A stretch of DNA of 64,000 bases from an uncultured Coriobacteriaceae bacterium (GCA_902798915.1 CADBYM010000001.1:124001-188000); one strand, 5' to 3'; counted from the first letter of the stretch, positions 44,308 through 52,781 are shown. The notes: generated by a model from the letters alone, not told the origin. A program made the numbers and translations.

Positions 44308-46083
44308 ATGAGCAAGAGCCATATGGTGCTGGAGCGCTGCCTCCTCATGCTCGCATGTGTCGCCTGCCTCGCGCTTGCACCTTGCTTTCCTGCTTGGGCC
44401 ATCGAGGACGGCGACGATGCGATTGGCGCAGAGGATGCTGTGTCTCTCGATGCCGAGGAGGGGCTGGACATCATACTTGACGAGGACGGCTCGGCGGGTG
44501 ACGTCGTGGTTCACGACGAGGGCGACACGGTGGTTGTGGAGGTCCTTCAGAAGGGAACGGTCGCAGACGTTGCGGCCGAGCAGGGCGACTCCGAGCTCAT
44601 CGGCGAAGCGGGCGCCATCGAAGAGTCAGTCGCGTCTGACCCTGTCATTGCGGTCGAACAGCCCGTCGAGGAGCTCGAGGCACCCGATTCCGGACTCGGA
44701 GCTCAGGCCACGGGGTCGCCTCGCACCGTCGGCGCGAAGGCAACGACCAAGGCCAAGGCCGGTGCGAAGGTGCGCGGACCAAAGTCTGCGGGCGCCCTCA
44801 AGGTCAAGGGTGGCAAACTGGTGGACAAGAACGGCAAGGCAATCCAGCTCAGGGGTGTGAGCACCCACGGCCTTGCATGGTTTCCCGACTATGTCAACGA
44901 CGCCTGCTTCAGGCAGCTGCGCACCGACTGGGGGGCCAACGTGGTGCGCCTTGCCCTCTACACGGAGGAGTATGGCGGCTATTGTGCGGGGGGCAACAAG
45001 GCCGATCTTCTCAAGCTGGTAAAGAAGGGCGTGCGCCTCGCCACAAAGAATGACCTCTACGTCATCGTGGACTGGCACATACTCTCCGATGGAGACCCCA
45101 ACGCCCACGTCGCCGAAGCCAAGAAGTTCTTTGCGAACGTCTCGGCCACCTTCAAGAACAACAAGAACGTACTCTACGAAATCTGCAACGAACCCAACGG
45201 TGGCACCACCTGGGCACAGATCAAGAAGTACGCAAAGAAGGTCATTCCCGTCATACGCAAGAACGATTCCGACGCAGTCATCCTCGTGGGCACGCCCACG
45301 TGGTCGCAAGAGATCGACAAGGCGGCGGCGAGTCCGCTCAAGCAGAAGAACGTCATGTACACCCTGCACTTCTATGCAGCCACGCACAAGGATGACCTAC
45401 GCAACAGGTTGGTCACCTGCGTGAGGGGCGGGCTGCCCGTCTTTGTAAGCGAGTTCGGCATCTGCGACGCGAGTGGCAATGGTGCCATCGACAAGGCATC
45501 GGCAAACTCGTGGATCACCACGATGAAGAGCCTCGGTGTTAGTTGGTGCATGTGGAGCCTGTGCAACAAGGCGGAGTCGGCATCGGCGCTGCAGAGTTCG
45601 TGCACCGCGACTTCCGGCTTCAGGACTGCCAACCTCTCGACCTCGGGGAAGTGGCTGCTCAAGGCGCTCAACGGCTCGCTTCCTGCTGGGTCGGACGCCT
45701 CAGCCACCGCGACAGGTGGCGCAAGCGCCTCATCAGGTAACGCCGGAGGTGGCTCGGCTGCCAAGGCAACGAGCTTCTCGTCGGGCAAGCTCGCATGCAA
45801 GATAAGGCGAACCGCCTCGTGGGACGCGGGCAACGGCAGGACCTGCCACCAGTACGAGCTGAGCATCACGAACAAAGGGGCCGCGCGTAGCTCTTGGTGT
45901 GTGACCGTCCCCTTCAGCAGGAGCATCGCATTCGTGAACGGTTGGAATGGGACGTATAAGGTAAAGGGTTCCAAGCTCACGATTCGGAGCATGGATTACA
46001 ACGGTCGCCTCAAGAAGGGAGAGACCGTCACAGGCATCGGCTTCCAGGTTACGGCCAAAGGCGGCTTGAGCGTCAAACCCTAG
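44308..46083 (+). CDS. Secreted GH5 cellulase with CBM2-like C-terminal domain
   Basis: 591 residues. Signal peptide (core LLMLACVACLALAPCFPAWA), acidic then Ala/Lys-rich linker, GH5 domain (about 170-455) and a CBM2-like domain (about 490-590). The domain start KGGKLVDKNGKAIQLRGVSTHG and the acid/base NEP motif (Glu295 in EICNEPNG) are clear, as is the nucleophile Glu382 in VSEFGIC. The profile is that of endo-1,4-beta-glucanases (GH5 subfamily 2-like). The C-terminal domain has spaced Trp residues and a YNGRLKKGETVTGIGFQ motif like CBM2. The ATG at 44308 follows GAGGAGG. The preceding PPK2 gene is probably cotranscribed. Confidence 0.9.
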   Translation: MSKSHMVLERCLLMLACVACLALAPCFPAWAIEDGDDAIGAEDAVSLDAEEGLDIILDEDGSAGDVVVHDEGDTVVVEVLQKGTVADVAAEQGDSELIGEAGAIEESVASDPVIAVEQPVEELEAPDSGLGAQATGSPRTVGAKATTKAKAGAKVRGPKSAGALKVKGGKLVDKNGKAIQLRGVSTHGLAWFPDYVNDACFRQLRTDWGANVVRLALYTEEYGGYCAGGNKADLLKLVKKGVRLATKNDLYVIVDWHILSDGDPNAHVAEAKKFFANVSATFKNNKNVLYEICNEPNGGTTWAQIKKYAKKVIPVIRKNDSDAVILVGTPTWSQEIDKAAASPLKQKNVMYTLHFYAATHKDDLRNRLVTCVRGGLPVFVSEFGICDASGNGAIDKASANSWITTMKSLGVSWCMWSLCNKAESASALQSSCTATSGFRTANLSTSGKWLLKALNGSLPAGSDASATATGGASASSGNAGGGSAAKATSFSSGKLACKIRRTASWDAGNGRTCHQYELSITNKGAARSSWCVTVPFSRSIAFVNGWNGTYKVKGSKLTIRSMDYNGRLKKGETVTGIGFQVTAKGGLSVKP

Positions 46084-46138
46084 GAACGGCGTAAGCGCTA
46101 GGTGCAGGCGGAACGCAGGTTGATAGGAGGACTGAGTT

Positions 46139-46594
46139 ATGAGGATACGTACCCGTTACGTGGCAATCGGGGCGGCGACATTTGGTCTTGCCGTCGGCAT
46201 CGGGGTCTCGGCGGTTCTGCGGGCGGTGCGCAAGCGTAGGCGACAAGTGCTCAACCGCAAGATGCGTCGTGTGATGGCGGACATCCTTCAGATGCGCGGC
46301 GAGGACTTTGTTTCTGGCGGTGAGTTGGGCAAATCGGTGTTTAGGCATCGCATCGACCAGCTTGACGACAAGCAACTTGCCGCGTTGTTCGCGCTGGTGG
46401 AGGTGGGGTACTTCATCAAGGCGTCGGGCATCGACCCGCTGCATCCGAGCAAGGAGCAGGTCAAGGATGCCATCGAGAAGTTCGCGCTCGAGAAGTGCCG
46501 CGCACCCCAGACGCGTGACGGCCTGCTCGCCGAGCTGGACACCTCCGATTCGTTTGCCGCCCTTACCGAAGCCTTCGGGGTTCTCGCGCGGTAG
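46139..46594 (+). CDS. Hypothetical membrane-anchored protein
   Basis: 151 residues. One N-terminal hydrophobic helix (core VAIGAATFGLAVGIGVSAVL) is followed by an Arg/Lys cluster and a helical soluble part with MRRVMADILQMRGEDF, QLDDKQLAALFALVEVGYF and a C-terminal DSFAALTEAFGVL. I recognise no domain. AGGAGG lies 8 bp before the ATG. It starts a run of short-gapped plus-strand genes. Confidence 0.75.
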   Translation: MRIRTRYVAIGAATFGLAVGIGVSAVLRAVRKRRRQVLNRKMRRVMADILQMRGEDFVSGGELGKSVFRHRIDQLDDKQLAALFALVEVGYFIKASGIDPLHPSKEQVKDAIEKFALEKCRAPQTRDGLLAELDTSDSFAALTEAFGVLAR

Positions 46595-46652
46595 CGCGAG
46601 ACGGTGGCAAGCCATGTTGACGGCACGAGAACGCTAGACGAAAGGGGCTCAC

Positions 46653-46895
46653 ATGAGCAAGAAGCTAGAGCTGTACTACTATCCTGAGTGCCCGTATTGC
46701 CAGCGGGTGCTTACGGCCATGCGGAAGAACCACTGGCAGGGCATCGAGCTCAAGAACATCCATGCCGACCCCGTGGCGGATGCGACGCTCGTGCGCGTCG
46801 GCGGCAAGCATCAGGTACCCTGCCTGTTCATCGACGGTCAGCCCATGTACGAGTCGCTCGACATCATCGCCTGGTTGGAGCGCGAGCTTGGTTGA
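46653..46895 (+). CDS. Glutaredoxin-like/GST-N-domain thioredoxin-fold protein
   Basis: 80 residues, a minimal thioredoxin fold. The active site is ECPYCQRV (CPYC, as in glutaredoxins), and the cis-Pro loop reads HQVPCLFIDG. The tail YESLDIIAWLERELG resembles the GST N-terminal domain. It could reduce disulfides or take part in redox relay. GAAAGGGG precedes the ATG at 46653. The last 8 bp overlap the TatD-like gene. Confidence 0.9.
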   Translation: MSKKLELYYYPECPYCQRVLTAMRKNHWQGIELKNIHADPVADATLVRVGGKHQVPCLFIDGQPMYESLDIIAWLERELG

Positions 46896-47634
46896 TGCCT
46901 CCACGTCGCTCTTTGGCTTCGAAGGGGCGCGCCTGCTCGACGCGCACGTGCACCTTGACTTCATGGACAATGCGCGCGAGGTCGCGCAGGACGCGTCCTC
47001 GCGCGGGCTGTGCCTCTTCGCAAACACCGTGACGCCCGATGGGTTTGTGCGAGCATCCGAGCTTGTGGGTGACCTACCCAACGTACGCGTGGGCTTGGGG
47101 ATTCATCCGCGGTGGGTGGCGGATGGCGTTTGCGGAGAGGAAGAGGTGGCGCGCTGCATGGAGCTTGTTCCAACGACGCGGTGGGTTGGCGAGGTGGGGC
47201 TGGACTTCTCTGCCCGTTATACGCACGGCGATGCGCGAAAGCGGCAATTCGAGGCATTCGAGCAGGTCGTGCGTGCCTGTGCGCAGGTGGGAGGTCGCGT
47301 GTTGAGCATTCATGCGGTGCGTTCCGTTGCGATGGTGCTTGACGTGCTTTGCGATACGGGATGCAACGAGCGGTGTATCTGCATCTTGCATTGGTTCAGC
47401 GGTTCGACGGACGAGTTGTGGCGTGCGATTCGTGCAGGTTGCTGGTTCTCGGTCAACGAGCGTCAGGCGGGCGCGCGGCGTTCGAAGGAGCAGCTCAAGC
47501 TCATTCCCCCCGAGCGCATGCTGTTCGAGACCGACCTCCCGCCCGAGGAGGGGATGGTCTTCTCGGCGGGGGAGATTGAGTCGTCACTCGTGCGAGCGCG
47601 CGAACTATCGCGTCGTTTGAGCCGTCGCGGGTGA
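46888..47634 (+). CDS. TatD family metal-dependent hydrolase
   Basis: 248 residues. Metal-binding and family motifs are LLDAHVHLDF, GLGIHPRW, VGEVGLDFS, LSIHAVRS, ILHWFSG and FETDLPP. TatD proteins are two-metal DNases or related phosphoesterases. The start is probably a TTG at 46888, eight bases after GGAG and inside the end of the glutaredoxin-like gene; no in-frame ATG is available before the first motif. The overlap implies translational coupling. Confidence 0.87.
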   Translation: MVDASTSLFGFEGARLLDAHVHLDFMDNAREVAQDASSRGLCLFANTVTPDGFVRASELVGDLPNVRVGLGIHPRWVADGVCGEEEVARCMELVPTTRWVGEVGLDFSARYTHGDARKRQFEAFEQVVRACAQVGGRVLSIHAVRSVAMVLDVLCDTGCNERCICILHWFSGSTDELWRAIRAGCWFSVNERQAGARRSKEQLKLIPPERMLFETDLPPEEGMVFSAGEIESSLVRARELSRRLSRRG

Positions 47635-47654
47635 TTGCTCAACACGGTTCTTGA

Positions 47655-47677
47655 AGGGCCCGTGGGGGATGGGCCCT
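47655..47677 (+). terminator. Hairpin after the TatD-family gene
   Basis: AGGGCCC and GGGCCCT pair through 7 bp with a 9-nt loop, about 20 bp after the stop. There is no T-run. Confidence 0.45.
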
Positions 47678-47775
47678 CGCAGGTTGCCTGCGGGCGGCAT
47701 GACGGGGGATGTTTCTCGATGACGCATGGTATGATGATGCACGTGGTCCCGCATTCCGCCGCAGAAGGAGCAGAG

Positions 47776-48402
47776 ATGCCCATGCCCCACATCACAAAGA
47801 TCGCCATCACCGGTGGTCCGTGCGCAGGCAAGACGTCAGCGCTCGGCAGCATTCGCAAGACGTTCTCGGACGGAGGTTACAAGGTCATTACCATACCCGA
47901 GCCTGCGACCGAACTCATCTCCAATGGGGTGACGCCTTGGGAGTGCTCCTCCGCGGAAGAGTACCAGCGCTGCCAGATGGAGATTCAGCTCACGCGCGAG
48001 GCCATGTACCTCCGTGCGGCACGCGGTATGAACGAGGAGAAGATTCTGCTCGTCTGCGATCGCGGCATGCTCGACAACAAGTGCTACATGACGTCGGAGG
48101 AGTTTGCGCGCGTCATCGCGGAGCTGGGGTGCACCGAGCAGGGGCTTCTGGGGAGCTACGATGCGGTGTTTCACTTGGTTTCTGCCGCGAAGGGAGCCGA
48201 GGAGTTCTTCTCGACGGAGAGTAATGGCATTCGCTACGAGACGCTCGAGGAGGCGGCGGCACTCGACGATCGCTTCATCGACGCATGGGCACCCCATCCT
48301 CACCTCTTTACGATTGGCAACGAGACAAACTTTGCCGACAAGCTCAATCGCCTCAACGCAATGATTGCCCGCTTCCTCACGTGGAAGCGTTCGTCGCGCT
48401 AA
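47776..48402 (+). CDS. AAA_28-type ATP-binding protein
   Basis: 208 residues. The P-loop is ITGGPCAGKTSAL near the N-terminus, and VCDRGMLDNKCYM follows as a Walker-B-like region. The fold matches small P-loop proteins of the AAA_28 group, related to NadR-like kinases; the substrate is unknown. The ATG at 47776 follows AAGGAGC; longer in-frame upstream sequence has no site. It converges with the glutathione peroxidase gene across a shared hairpin. Confidence 0.85.
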   Translation: MPMPHITKIAITGGPCAGKTSALGSIRKTFSDGGYKVITIPEPATELISNGVTPWECSSAEEYQRCQMEIQLTREAMYLRAARGMNEEKILLVCDRGMLDNKCYMTSEEFARVIAELGCTEQGLLGSYDAVFHLVSAAKGAEEFFSTESNGIRYETLEEAAALDDRFIDAWAPHPHLFTIGNETNFADKLNRLNAMIARFLTWKRSSR

Positions 48403-48403
48403 G

Positions 48404-48429
48404 AAAAGGCGCTTCCCGAAGGAAGCGCC
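48404..48429 (-). terminator. Terminator for the glutathione peroxidase gene
   Basis: GGCGCTTCC-CGAA-GGAAGCGCC is a perfect 9-bp stem with a tetraloop. On the minus strand it is followed by TTTT, so it mainly stops the peroxidase transcript; it can also serve the plus strand. Confidence 0.7.
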
Positions 48430-48450
48430 CGGCACGTCGATGCCCAAAGA

Positions 48451-48993
48451 CTAAAGCAGTTCTTTGATGGCCGCCTCGACCTCGTCCATGCTCGCCGTGG
48501 GCTCGAAGCGGGCGACGAGCTTGCCTTCGCGGTTCACGAGGAACTTGGTGAAGTTCCAGCGGATGTAGGCCTTGTCTCCGTACTTCTTGTTGTTCGCCTT
48601 GGAGAACGTCTCGAGTGCCTTGTTCTTGATGCCCTTGCCGAAGCCGACGAAGGGCTTCTCGGTCGCGAGGGCGGCGAAGAGGGGGTCTGCGGTCTCGCCG
48701 TTGACGTCGATCTTCTTGAACTGGGGGAATTCGGTGCCGAACTTGAGCGTGCAGAACTGTGTGATCTCCTCGTCGGACTCCGGTGCCTGGTTGGCGAACT
48801 GGTTGCACGGGAAGTCGAGCACCTCGAAGCCCTGCTCGCGATATGCGGCGTAGATGCGCTCGAGGTCGTCATACTGTGGGGTGAAGCCGCAACCTGTGGC
48901 GGTGTTCACGATGAGCAGGACTTTGCCGGCATATTGGCTCAGCGAGACCTCGCTGCCGTCCTTTGCGGTGACCGTGTAGTCGAAGTAGCTCAT
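48451..48993 (-). CDS. Glutathione peroxidase family protein
   Basis: 180 residues. The peroxidatic Cys is in NTATGCGFTPQY (about residue 36), the conserved FPCNQFANQ includes the Gln of the catalytic set, and WNFTKFLV supplies the Trp/Asn. It uses Cys, not selenocysteine: a normal TGC codon is present. Bacterial Cys-Gpx enzymes usually take electrons from thioredoxin. The ATG at 48993 follows GAAAGGA. In an anaerobe it would help in oxygen or peroxide defence. Confidence 0.94.
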   Translation of the reverse strand: MSYFDYTVTAKDGSEVSLSQYAGKVLLIVNTATGCGFTPQYDDLERIYAAYREQGFEVLDFPCNQFANQAPESDEEITQFCTLKFGTEFPQFKKIDVNGETADPLFAALATEKPFVGFGKGIKNKALETFSKANNKKYGDKAYIRWNFTKFLVNREGKLVARFEPTASMDEVEAAIKELL

Positions 48994-49099
48994 GGTGGGT
49001 CCTTTCTCCCAATTGAATAGTGCACAAAACAATTGTACACAATGCAAACAGGAGAAGTCAAGCACTTCTGGCGTCTGGTTCCGGAGGTCGTGACGACGC

Positions 49100-50881
49100 C
49101 TACGTCAATTCGCGACGCTGGTAGAGTCCGTCATCGTGAAATCCGAGGCTGCGATAGTAGGCGCGCGTGCCCACCGCACTGATGACGCGGATGGCGACAA
49201 ATCCGTGCGACCGTGCGTCATCGCAAGCGCGCTCGACGAGCTGGCGTCCCAGTCCGGCGTGCTGGGCACCTCCTGCCTCTGTGCTTCCGATGCCCGCCAC
49301 GCGCCCGTACACATGTACCTCGCGGATCATGGCGACGTCGCCGCTCGTGGGCAGCGACAGGCGCAGAAAGCCGGCGATGCGCTGGTCGGCCGTCACCCAC
49401 TGCAGGAACCTCTCGCTGCTTACCGTCGTGCGATAGGGGACGCATTGCAGTTGCAGGTCGGTCACGGTGACGTCACCGGTGGCGACCTCACGCATGCGAA
49501 TCTCAAGTACCTCGTCACGCCGTGCTTCGAGGCTTCGCTCGACCATCTGGCGGAGGTTGGTCTTCTTGTTTCCCGCCACGATGTCGGTGGAGGAGATGTC
49601 GCGAATCATGCGCGAGATGCGTGTGTATGCGGGCGTGGCGAGTACGTCGTCCGCAAGGAGCGAGACGAGCTCGTCCTCGGGGTAGGGAGCCCAGTCTCCT
49701 GCGCTATACGCCCTGCCCAACCTAGAGCTCTCCACGAGGCAGCAGGGATACAGTTTGACCTCGTCGGGCAGGAACCGATCGTCCGATACGAGGCGCAGGT
49801 AGTCCTCGCGGTCGCGTTGTGGCGTGGAGCCTAGGAGGTTCGCCATCATGTGTACCTGAATCTTGTAGCCGAACCTCCGCAGCGTGGCAAACGCTGTGGC
49901 AATCTGCCCTACGCTCACACGGCGCTCGTTGGCCTGCAGTATGCGTTCGTCGAGGCTTTGCAAGCCCATTTGAATCTTGGTGCAACCCAGGTGCCGCATC
50001 GTGTGAGCGCTCTCGTCATCGATGAGGTCAGGGCGCGTCTCGATGGTGAGGCCCACGACTCGATGGGCTGCCGTCTCGTTCAGGCGTTGCTGGTGCTCAA
50101 GCCGATCGAACGTCATCTGCTGCCACTGTGCGACCTGCGTCCACGAAGGGCCATCGATCTGCGTGCGAATCGCCTCGTTGTACGTGCAGACACCCTCACA
50201 GATGGCTCGTTGCAGCTCGTGGGTGCGATGCGCCAGTTCGTTGACATCGTACGTCAGCCCTGCTGCACGATACCGGCGATCTCGCTCCTCCGGGGCATCT
50301 CCAGCCACGGCCGGTCCGTCATACTCGTTGAGCGCGCGGAAGAGCTCGTGGACGAACCACACTTGGTATGGCTCGGGGTAGTCGCTCCAGGTGCCGCCCA
50401 GGACGATGAGCTCGACCTTGTCGGTGACGTGGCCCATCTCTGCGAGCGCCGTGATGCGCGAGCGAACCTGTAGGTACGGGTCGAAGAAGTTGCGCTCGGC
50501 ACGCTGACAGGCGGGTTCGTCGTGCAGGTAGCTCTTGGGCATGCGGATGTCGTTGGGGCAGTAGAGGCAGTCGCTCGAGCAAGGCCAGGGCTTGGTGATC
50601 ACCGTGACGGTTGCTACGCCCGATGCGGTTCGCCGTGGCTTCATGCGCAGGATGCGCAGCAAGGCCGCCTCGGTCTTCTCGTCCACGTTCCACGCTGCCC
50701 AATGCTGAGAATCGCGCGCCTTGACGCCGAGGTAGTAGGGGAGCAGACGACGCTTGGCGATGCGTCGGCGTGCGTCGTGTGCGGCTCGGTTATGCCGACG
50801 GAGCAGCTTCGAGAGCCAGGCCTCGTCGACGGACGTGCCCGTGCGCAGAGCTTCGATGAGTTCAATGAGTGCGTCTTCCAT
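49100..50881 (-). CDS. Bacterial Elp3: radical SAM/GNAT tRNA-uridine-34 modifying enzyme
   Basis: 593 residues. The N-terminal half is a radical-SAM domain with the cluster motif PCSSDCLYCPND, plus ELIVLGGTWSDYP and IQMGLQSLD. The C-terminal part (about 455-593) is a GNAT acetyltransferase domain (HAGLGRQLVERACDDARSHG, YYRSLGFHDDGLY). This is the full Elp3 layout; in eukaryotes and archaea Elp3 adds a carboxymethyl group to wobble uridine 34. It is uncommon in bacteria. A perfect TATAAT ends 8 bp before the ATG, so the mRNA is probably leaderless. A Trm9-like methyltransferase gene is divergent, 53 bp away. Confidence 0.93.
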   Translation of the reverse strand: MEDALIELIEALRTGTSVDEAWLSKLLRRHNRAAHDARRRIAKRRLLPYYLGVKARDSQHWAAWNVDEKTEAALLRILRMKPRRTASGVATVTVITKPWPCSSDCLYCPNDIRMPKSYLHDEPACQRAERNFFDPYLQVRSRITALAEMGHVTDKVELIVLGGTWSDYPEPYQVWFVHELFRALNEYDGPAVAGDAPEERDRRYRAAGLTYDVNELAHRTHELQRAICEGVCTYNEAIRTQIDGPSWTQVAQWQQMTFDRLEHQQRLNETAAHRVVGLTIETRPDLIDDESAHTMRHLGCTKIQMGLQSLDERILQANERRVSVGQIATAFATLRRFGYKIQVHMMANLLGSTPQRDREDYLRLVSDDRFLPDEVKLYPCCLVESSRLGRAYSAGDWAPYPEDELVSLLADDVLATPAYTRISRMIRDISSTDIVAGNKKTNLRQMVERSLEARRDEVLEIRMREVATGDVTVTDLQLQCVPYRTTVSSERFLQWVTADQRIAGFLRLSLPTSGDVAMIREVHVYGRVAGIGSTEAGGAQHAGLGRQLVERACDDARSHGFVAIRVISAVGTRAYYRSLGFHDDGLYQRRELT

Positions 50882-50889
50882 GACACCAC

Positions 50890-50895
50890 ATTATA
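50890..50895 (-). promoter_or_regulatory. Consensus -10 box of elp3; leaderless transcript likely
   Basis: The minus strand reads TATAAT, then GTGGTGTC, then the elp3 ATG. Transcription should begin at or within a base or two of the start codon. No ribosome binding site fits in the 8 bp. The -35 region is not recognisable. Confidence 0.55.
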
Positions 50896-50934
50896 CTTAC
50901 TTGACGGAAAGGCGGTAGGTGGAGGTGCTGTGAC

Positions 50935-51645
50935 GTGGATAAGGTCTTTGCGCGAGCGATGAGTGAGCTCACGACGGACTTCTACCGGCGCGTCAGCACG
51001 TCGTTCTCGGCCACGCGGCAGTCTGCGTGGACGGGTTGGTGCGAGCTCTGCGACCGCCTGTCCCTCGACGCGTCTCCACGGCTGCGCGTGCTCGACGTCG
51101 CGTGCGGGAACCTGCGCTTCGAGCGCTTCTTGTGCGAGCGCGTTCCCAGCGTGGAGACGTGGGCGTACGACAACTGCGAGGAGCTGGTGGGGGAGTGCCC
51201 GACCCAGGTCCACTACACCTGCGCAGACGTTGCACAGGCGCTGCTCGCGGGCTCGGACCCGCTGCACTCCGCCCCTCCCTGCGACCTTGCCGTCGCCTTC
51301 GGCTTCATGCACCATCTTCCGCTCGAGGAGCAGCGGCTTGCCCTGTTGCGCCTGCTTGGCTCCCACACCCGCAAGTGCGGCAAGGTGGTGGTGACGTTCT
51401 GGCAGTTTGCCGACGACGAACGCCTGCGCGCGAAGGCACGGCCTGCTCCCGGTGGCGGCGCGCACGACTACCTCCTCGGCTGGCAAGACGAGCCCGATGT
51501 ATGGCGCTTCTGTCATCATGCGACCGAGGAGGAGGTTGATCGGCTGGTCGCTAGGACGTCGGACCAGATGCGCGAGCTTGCGCGCTTCTCCGCCGACGGG
51601 CGCTCGGGCAGGCTCAACCGCTATGTGGTGCTCGAAGTGGAGTGA
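50935..51645 (+). CDS. Trm9/ALKBH8-like class I SAM-dependent methyltransferase
   Basis: 236 residues. SAM motif I is VLDVACGN. The whole chain follows Trm9/ALKBH8 order: FSATR and W near the N-terminus (Trm9 has FSQTR), AVAFGFMHHLPLEEQR (Trm9: AVVHHWSTRERR), VVTFWQF, HDYLLGW (Trm9: QDVFVPW), WRFCHHATEEEVDRL (Trm9: YRYYHLYREGEL) and a short Val-rich final strand. Trm9 methylates the carboxymethyl group that Elp3 places on wobble uridine. The gene is divergent from elp3, so a joint role is likely. These comparisons are from memory. The GTG at 50935 follows GGAGG by 9 bp; an ATG at 50959 is another option. Confidence 0.75.
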   Translation: MDKVFARAMSELTTDFYRRVSTSFSATRQSAWTGWCELCDRLSLDASPRLRVLDVACGNLRFERFLCERVPSVETWAYDNCEELVGECPTQVHYTCADVAQALLAGSDPLHSAPPCDLAVAFGFMHHLPLEEQRLALLRLLGSHTRKCGKVVVTFWQFADDERLRAKARPAPGGGAHDYLLGWQDEPDVWRFCHHATEEEVDRLVARTSDQMRELARFSADGRSGRLNRYVVLEVE

Positions 51646-51737
51646 ATCCCTCGTTCGGCTGTCCAAGGCAATCAGAATCTTGCCTGCCGCAACGTCGGGC
51701 TTCCTCTTCCGAGCTGGGTCTCCGTGTTGTCAAGCGC

Positions 51738-52706
51738 TCACTCGTCGCCTTCATCGATGCCGTCCAAGACGGCTGCGATGGCATCCTCGTCGTACCCCAG
51801 CTCGCGCATGCGCACGAGAACGTCCTTGCGGGTCTCCTTTCGGCCCTCCTTGCGGCCCTCCTTGCGCGCCCAGCGCTGCCCCTCGTGGAGTATATCGTTG
51901 TACTCCATGCGTGCCTCCAAGTACTTTTCGTAGGCGCGCTTGAGCTCGGGGTCTCCCATGGCGAGCTTGTAGCGTTCCGCGAACTCTTGGATGTTCTCGA
52001 ACCGTTCCATGACCCGCTCCATCTCGTGGTCGTCGCTGTACCCGTCCGCGAGGAGGTAGAGCCACGCCAGCGCCTCGTCGTCGGCCATCTCCTCGCTGTT
52101 TGCAGTATAGACCTTTCTCACCTTGTCGAGCTCCGCGACCACGTACAGCGTCCGGTCGGTTCCATCTTCGAACTTGTTGGCGGACCCGTCGCCATGCTTC
52201 CAGCGGATGCGCCCAACGCTCAGGAAGGAGTCTCCCTCGAACATCTTCCACCCGTCTATGAGGATGATGACGATCACCTGCGGAAGGTCGCTGTAATCGT
52301 CGGCCGCACCCCTGGGCGTGCCCTCGCATAGCAACTTGGACGCGTAGAACAACGCCTTGTTGTCCACGTTGACGCGCTCCCGCTGCGCCTCAAGGTCAAC
52401 CGTGGTCCCCTCCTCGGACACGATGACCACGTCCGCCCGCGAAGTACGCATCTCGATGCCACCTGGACTCGCTGCGTCTGCTCGCAGCTCGTCAATCTTC
52501 CCGATCTGGCCGAGACCCGCGCGGCGCAGTATCGCGTTTGCGAGCGATCGCGTCACCTCCTTCGAGTCCTGCCGTCCGAAGATCCACAGGAACGCCTCGT
52601 TGAAGAGCGGCGATATGCGCAGTCCCGCCTGCACCTCGCCTTCCTGCGGGCCGATCGCCGCCGCCGCGTTGCTCGCAAGGGCCCTTCTCTCGTGTGTCTT
52701 ACTCAT
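51738..52706 (-). CDS. Rpn-family PD-(D/E)XK nuclease (putative transposase-like)
   Basis: 322 residues. The N-terminal segment ISPLFNEAFLWIFG and nuclease core RADVVIVSEEGTTVDLEAQRE (key D, E-x-Q) match the Rpn/PDDEXK_2 family, whose members promote recA-independent recombination in E. coli. The C-terminus has a short repeated RKEG motif and a helical hairpin typical of the family. The ATG at 52706 follows GGGAGG. No inverted terminal repeats or partner transposase are visible, so it may be a stand-alone, possibly transferred gene. A nested palindrome lies just upstream. Confidence 0.85.
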   Translation of the reverse strand: MSKTHERRALASNAAAAIGPQEGEVQAGLRISPLFNEAFLWIFGRQDSKEVTRSLANAILRRAGLGQIGKIDELRADAASPGGIEMRTSRADVVIVSEEGTTVDLEAQRERVNVDNKALFYASKLLCEGTPRGAADDYSDLPQVIVIILIDGWKMFEGDSFLSVGRIRWKHGDGSANKFEDGTDRTLYVVAELDKVRKVYTANSEEMADDEALAWLYLLADGYSDDHEMERVMERFENIQEFAERYKLAMGDPELKRAYEKYLEARMEYNDILHEGQRWARKEGRKEGRKETRKDVLVRMRELGYDEDAIAAVLDGIDEGDE

Positions 52707-52746
52707 GTTGCCTCCCATCCTTTGACTTTGATACGGGAGGCGCACA

Positions 52747-52781
52747 CTAGCACACCTACGTTGCACGTAGTTCCCCGCTAG
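52747..52781. repeat. Nested palindromes upstream of the Rpn-type gene
   Basis: CTACGT-TGC-ACGTAG (52756-52770) sits inside CTAGC (52747-52751) and GCTAG (52777-52781). It lies 41 bp before the Rpn-type gene and could be an operator or the trace of a mobile-element end. Confidence 0.35.

Noticed and set aside
48451..48993. Selenocysteine version of glutathione peroxidase
   Set aside because: The active-site codon is TGC (Cys), with no in-frame TGA or SECIS-like element.
51738..52781. Insertion sequence around the Rpn-type gene
   Set aside because: Only the nuclease-like gene and a local palindrome are present. I see no terminal inverted repeats, target-site duplication or DDE transposase.
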